Source of the DNA: Mactra quadrangularis
Taxonomy: Eukaryota > Mollusca > Bivalvia > Venerida > Mactridae
DNA length: 64,000 nucleotides
Assembly (NCBI GenBank): GCA_025267735.1
Contig: CM046294.1
Span: 2,204,001-2,268,000, forward strand
Direction of reading: 5' to 3'
Shown here: positions 59,188 to 64,000 of the stretch, piece after piece
How the letters are laid out: each line of letters opens with the position of its first letter
How positions within the stretch are numbered: position 1 is the stretch's first letter
Program-made: the position numbers and the translations under genes
Notes under the pieces: model-generated
Told to the model about the DNA's origin: nothing
The model's input: only the letters and a program-made list of their open reading frames with translations
Databases searched by the model: none

Positions 59188-59763
59188 GTTAGTACTATTT
59201 CAAGTATTTGTCAGTAATTTGATATAACTTAGTGATAATTCTAGAACTCAGAAAATGGCAGGGAGGCAGAAAAAAAGGAACTGGTTGCGTACATATGGTT
59301 GATGTTTTAAAGTAGCTATTCTGCATAGGGAAAAGCAAAAAGGGCAGGGAGGAGGGAAGAAGGGATCATTTTCTATGTACAATGCCCTGCTATAATGGTA
59401 TAGAATTTTCTCAAATATTACTAATTTGACAACTCTTTTTAGTTATTTATTTTCCTGTCTTTTTATTAAGAACAAACGTCAAGATTTGAAAGTGTTGACA
59501 GTGCAGGAATTTTCATTCTGTACATTGTTGAAATAAATTCTATTGCTGTCATACAATAGTCTGAAGCCTAAGGCTTGTGAAGATTGATTTAGGTCAGTGA
59601 AAATTACATATTTTATATAATCTGTAACTACAAATTATGAAAAACTGTAATAAGTTTGGGCTTACACTAAAGAAAATTTAATGTGATGACTGTATTGTTA
59701 CTTTCTATAATAATGTTTGTCATGTATAAATTATAACTTATATATAAATTGTCATGATTTCAG

Positions 59764-59894
59764 CTTGTAGCAGCAGAGAGTAGTAACGCATCCGACACAC
59801 AATCACAATGTACAGATTCACAAGCTGGGGATATACCTCACATGCCTACAGAAAGAGTAGGTGGAATAGGAGATAGTAGACCACCTTCATTTCA
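59764..59894 (+). CDS. DVL: Dishevelled exon 3: post-DIX linker
   Basis: Codes residues 81-124. It has a Ser/Gln-rich stretch, then ERVGGIGDSRPPSF, which corresponds to the conserved GIGDSRPPSFH motif after the DIX domain. Acceptor TTTCAG|C, donor TTCA|GTATGT, phase 2. Confidence 0.94.
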
Positions 59895-60467
59895 GTATGT
59901 ATACATAGATTATTAGGTATTTTTTCACAGGTTAGGAAAGGTGACTTTTTCTTCATTTGAAGAAATTTGGATACCTAACTCTATAAGGACAAATCATTGA
60001 AACTATTCTATTCACAGACAATGTAAACCTCTCTATACCTGGACACACCACTCATCATTTATATCAGAATATTGGTTCCTTGCAGAAAATAGTTAAGTTT
60101 TCAGGTGTCTGTAAGGAGTTAAGAAATTATTGTGCCTGTCATGTCAGACAATCTATTTGTTTTATGTGTATACTGACAGATCTACATTTGGATTCTATTC
60201 TTAAAGATTGATAGAGTTGGTAATTATGGAAGATCTATTTGTTTGGGCCGATTGTCCATGCAAATTCTAGCCTTCATTTAAGTGCTTTTGTCAAGGGCTC
60301 TGTAGACTGCTCTTGTTTTTAAAATTTGTAATTGTCATAGGTTTTTATTTGGATAACATGGTTTTGGTGCCCAAGTTAGCCCCTATATGACCTATGCCCT
60401 ATGGTTAGGATAGAGTATTTACACTGTATATATATGATTCTATCAATGTTATATTATATATTTTCAG

Positions 60468-60547
60468 TGCTAATGCCCCATTAGGAAGTCGAGATGATCA
60501 TTGTGACACATGTACAGAGACAGATTCTGTTATAAGTTCACGAAGAG
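60468..60547 (+). CDS. DVL: Dishevelled exon 4: acidic linker; gene continues past the window
   Basis: Codes residues 124-150: HANAPLGSRDDHCDTCTETD, then SVISSRR, matching the TETESVVS-type region of DVL proteins. Acceptor TTTCAG|T, donor AGAG|GTACG, phase 1. The PDZ and DEP exons are not in the window; 60548-64000 is intron. Confidence 0.9.
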
Positions 60548-60963
60548 GTACGTTATTATACAACTTTATATATATATTTACCATACTGTAACATAGTCGT
60601 AGTAGTAATGTGACTAGAATGTATGTGTTGTTTGTGTATGTTGTCATTGTTCAATTTATTCTACTGTCATTGATGAATACATTAACCCTGTTCATAAATT
60701 TATACGGCTATCAAGTTTTATCATAATGAGTGCATAAGTACTGAAATTAGTATTTTAATCATGAAGGTTAATGTATGCATCACTCAGACTGACAATTGAA
60801 TAATATTTAACTATTGTTATAAAAATTTATTGATATGGGTGAAAGGCTGTAGGACTGAGCCAGAAGTTTAGTAAATTTGGGACATAAAAATGACTGTTTT
60901 GTATGTTACAGCTGCTGAAATTATAAAATTAACAAATTATAGGTTTTTGTATTTTTTGCATTT

Positions 60964-63900
60964 TTATACGCCCGTTTTGAAAAAACGGTCGTATTATGTT
61001 ATGATGTTGTCCGTCTGTCCGTCTGTCCGTCTGTCCGTCTGTCCGTCTGTCCGTCTGGCCGTCTGTCCGTCTGTCCGTCTGTCCGTCTGTCCGTCCGTGG
61101 ACAATTGCTTGTCCGGATGATAACTCAAGAAAGGATATACCTAGGTTCCTAAAATTTTATGTGTGGATAGCCCTTGGGTAAAGGAGGTTCCCTATTGATT
61201 TTGAGACCCCAGGGTTAAAGGTCAAGGTCACTGGGACTTAAAATAGGTAAAACTTGTCCGGACAATAACTGAACCACCAATGTACCTAAGTTCACCAAAT
61301 TTAATGTAAGAGTAGCCCATGTGTCAAAGATGTTCCCTATTGGTTTTGGGGCCCCTGCATGAAAGGTCAAGGTCACAGTGGCATCATATGGGGAAAAAAC
61401 TTGTCCTGACAATAACTTAAGAACCAATCTACCTAGGTTCACCAAATTTTATGTGAGAGAAGCCCATGTGTCAAGGATGTTCCCAATGGGTTTTGGTGCC
61501 CCTGGGTCAAAGGTCAAGGTCACTGGGACATCAAATTGAAAAACCTTGTCCGGAACATAACTCAACAACGCCTGTACCTAGGTTCACCAAATTTTATGTA
61601 AGAGTAGCCCATGTGTCAAAGATGTGCCCTATAGGTTTATGGGGCCCCAGGTTCAAAGGTCAAGGTCACAGGGGCATTATATGGAAAAACTTTGTCCAGA
61701 CAATAACTGAAAGACCAATGTACCTAGGTTCACCAAATTTTATGTAAGAGTACCCCATGTGTCAAGAATATGCCCTATTGATTTTGGGGCCCCTGGGTCA
61801 AAGTTCAAGGTCACAGTGGCATGATATTGAAAAACATTGTCCGGGTAATAACTCAACAATGACTGTACCTAGGTTAACCAAATTTCATGTGAGAGTAGCC
61901 CATGTGTCAAGGATGTACCTTATCAGTTTTGGGGAAACAGGGTTAAGTTTAAATCTTAAACCAGAAGATATCAAATTACCAAGCTGTGACTTCAAATGTT
62001 CTATCAATATGTTTATAAAGTCAAAACGGCAAACAATGAAACACTTGTCCAGACAATAACTGAACCACCAATGTACCTAGGTTCTCCAAATTTTATGTGA
62101 GGGTAGCCCTTGGGTAAAGGTTATGCCCTATTGGTTTTGGGGCTTCTGGGTCACAGGTCAAGGTCACAGGGGCATCATATTGAAAATCCTTGTTTGGACA
62201 ATAACTCATCAACTACTGTACCTAGGTTCACAAAATTTTATGTGAAGGTAGCCCTTGTGTCAAGGATGTTCCCATTAGGTTTTTGGGCCCCAGACCCAAA
62301 GGTCAAGGTCACAGAGGCATCATATGGAAAAACCTTGTCCAGACAATAACTGAACAACCAATGTACCTAGGTTCACTAAATTTTATGTGAAAGTAGCCCA
62401 TGTGTCAAGGTTATGCCCTATTGGTTTTGGGGCACCCTGGTCAAAGGTCAAGGTCACAGGGGCATCATATTGAAAAACATTGTCCGGATAATTACTCAAC
62501 AATGATTGTACCAAAGTTCACCAAATTTCATGTGAGAGTAGCCCATGTGTCAAGGATGTACCTTATCAGTTTTGGGAAAACAGGGTTAAGTTTAAATCTT
62601 AAACCAGAAGATATCAAATAACCAAGCTGTGACTTCAAATGTTCTATCAATATGTTTATAAAGTCAAAACGGCAAACAATGAAACACTTGTCCAGACAAT
62701 AACTGAACCACCAATGTACCTAGGTTCTCCAAATTTTATGTGAGGGTAGCCCTTGGGTAAAGGTTATGCCCTATTGGTTTTGGGGCTCCTGGGTCAAAGG
62801 TCAAGGTCACAGGGGCATCATATTGAAAATCCTTGTTTGGACAATAACTCAACAAGGACTGTACCTAGGTTCATAAAATTTTATGTGAATGTAGCCCTTG
62901 TGTGAAGGATGTTCCCAATAGGTTTTGGGGCCCCAGACCCAAAGGTCAAGGTCACAGAGGCATCATATGGAAAAACCTTGTCCAGACAATAACTGAACAA
63001 CCAATGTACCTAGGTTCACTAATTTTTTTGTGAGAGTAGCCCATGTGTCAAGGTTATGTCCTATTGGTTTTAGGGCCCCTGGGTCAAAGGTCAAGGTCAC
63101 AGGGGCATCATATTGAAAAACATTGTCCGTGTAGTAAATCAACAATGACTGCACTTAAGTTCACCAAATTTCATGTGAGAGTAGCCCATGTGTCAAGGAT
63201 GTTCCCTATTGATTTTGGGGCCCCTGGGTCAAGTTTAAACCATCATCCAGAAGATATCAAATTACCAAGCAGAGACTTCAAATGTTCAATCAATATGTTA
63301 ATAAAGTCAAAATGGCAAACCATGGAAATAATGCTATATTTAATAAGTAAAATGAATTTAGTTCACCAATTTTTATGTGAGGGTAGCCCATGTGTTAAGG
63401 ATGTTCCCAATTGGTTTTGGGTCAAAACTGGGTCAAAGATCTAGGTCACAGGGGCATCATATGGACAATAACTAAACAATGATTGTACCTAGGTTAACCA
63501 AATTTTATGTGGATCAGCCCATTTGTCAAGATGTAATGTGTTGATAGCTCTTTGGTATTTGATGTTCTCTTTTGATTTGGAAACCCCAGGGACAAAAGTC
63601 AAGGTCACAGGGACTTAATTCATATTGAAACATTTTCCGGACAGTAACTCAATAATAATTGTACCTACATTGTAGGTTTTCCAAATCTTATTTAAGGGTA
63701 GCCTTAATGTCTAGCATATGCCCCTTTGGTTTTAGGTCCCTGTGTTAAAGGTTAAAGTCAAAAGAAAAATCATGAGGAAAAACCTTGTCCAACAACCAAC
63801 TTTACCTAATATCACCAAATTTTATGTATAAATACTCTTTGGGTCAAGGGCGAGAACTTTTGGTTCTGAGGCCCCAGGGTCAAGGTCACTGGAAGTTTGT

Positions 63901-64000
63901 ATGGGAAAACTTTGTGTCGGTGATAAATCAACCATGGCTGTACCTAGGTTCTCAAAATCTTTGCTTTGGATAGCCCTCCTGTTAAGAATGGGACCTATTC
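60964..64000 (-). mobile_element. Helentron-like element, family A, in Dishevelled intron 4 (cut by window end)
   Basis: Inverted version of 20046-22840: hairpin CGCCCGTTTT/AAAACGGTCG (60969-60991), a long GTCCGTCT microsatellite (61010-61097, about 11 units), then tandem units with GGGTCAAAGGTCAAGGTCAC and the same AT-rich spacer blocks. The far end is beyond 64000. The open frames here are repeat artefacts. Confidence 0.75.

Overview
This is eukaryotic nuclear DNA: AT-rich, with long introns, GT-AG splice sites and many small interspersed repeats. It most likely comes from a mollusc, probably a bivalve. The reasons are the protein similarity and the repeats: tRNA-derived SINEs, and elements with tandem repeats of about 146-161 bp followed by an ACGG-type microsatellite and a terminal hairpin. 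The species cannot be named from the sequence alone.

Two protein-coding genes lie head to head. On the minus strand, 42317 down to 7939, is a complete mind bomb 2 (MIB2) E3 ubiquitin ligase gene. I could reconstruct it by hand from 17 coding exons. Every junction obeys GT-AG, every phase matches, and the sum is 2742 nt (913 codons plus stop). The domain order is MIB/HERC2, ZZ zinc finger, MIB/HERC2, MIB repeats, ankyrin repeats, RING, RING. On the plus strand from 57927 is the 5' part of a Dishevelled (DVL) gene. Four coding exons (DIX domain and the start of the linker, 150 codons) lie in the window; the PDZ and DEP parts lie beyond the right edge. MIB2 promotes endocytosis of Notch ligands and Dishevelled transduces Wnt signals. 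The human orthologues MIB2 and DVL1 both lie in 1p36.33, so this may be an ancient linkage.

The rest is intronic and intergenic repeat DNA. 1-7938 (downstream of MIB2) holds small TIR elements. The MIB2 introns hold a PIF/Harbinger-like MITE family (five copies in the window), Tc1/mariner-like, hAT-like and TTAA-flanked MITEs, four kinds of tRNA-derived SINE, a mariner transposase remnant, two coding-exon-edge tandem arrays (68 bp and 52 bp), two large minisatellites (18 bp and about 51 bp), and Helentron-like elements with satellite cores. 42344-57866 is intergenic or 5'-UTR intron and carries more of the same families. Intron 4 of DVL (60548 to the window end) is filled by a 3-kb element of the same family as the one in the MIB2 intron at 20046-22840.

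The most unusual observations are these. Two independent tandem arrays in MIB2 have amplified a real splice site: 12 extra acceptors next to exon 7 and three extra donors next to exon 10. Satellite units carry a composite nuclear-receptor-type motif many times over inside introns of both genes. A long foldback sits directly against the exon 9 acceptor. A MITE lies 35 bp from the exon 13 acceptor. No new multi-gene system was found.
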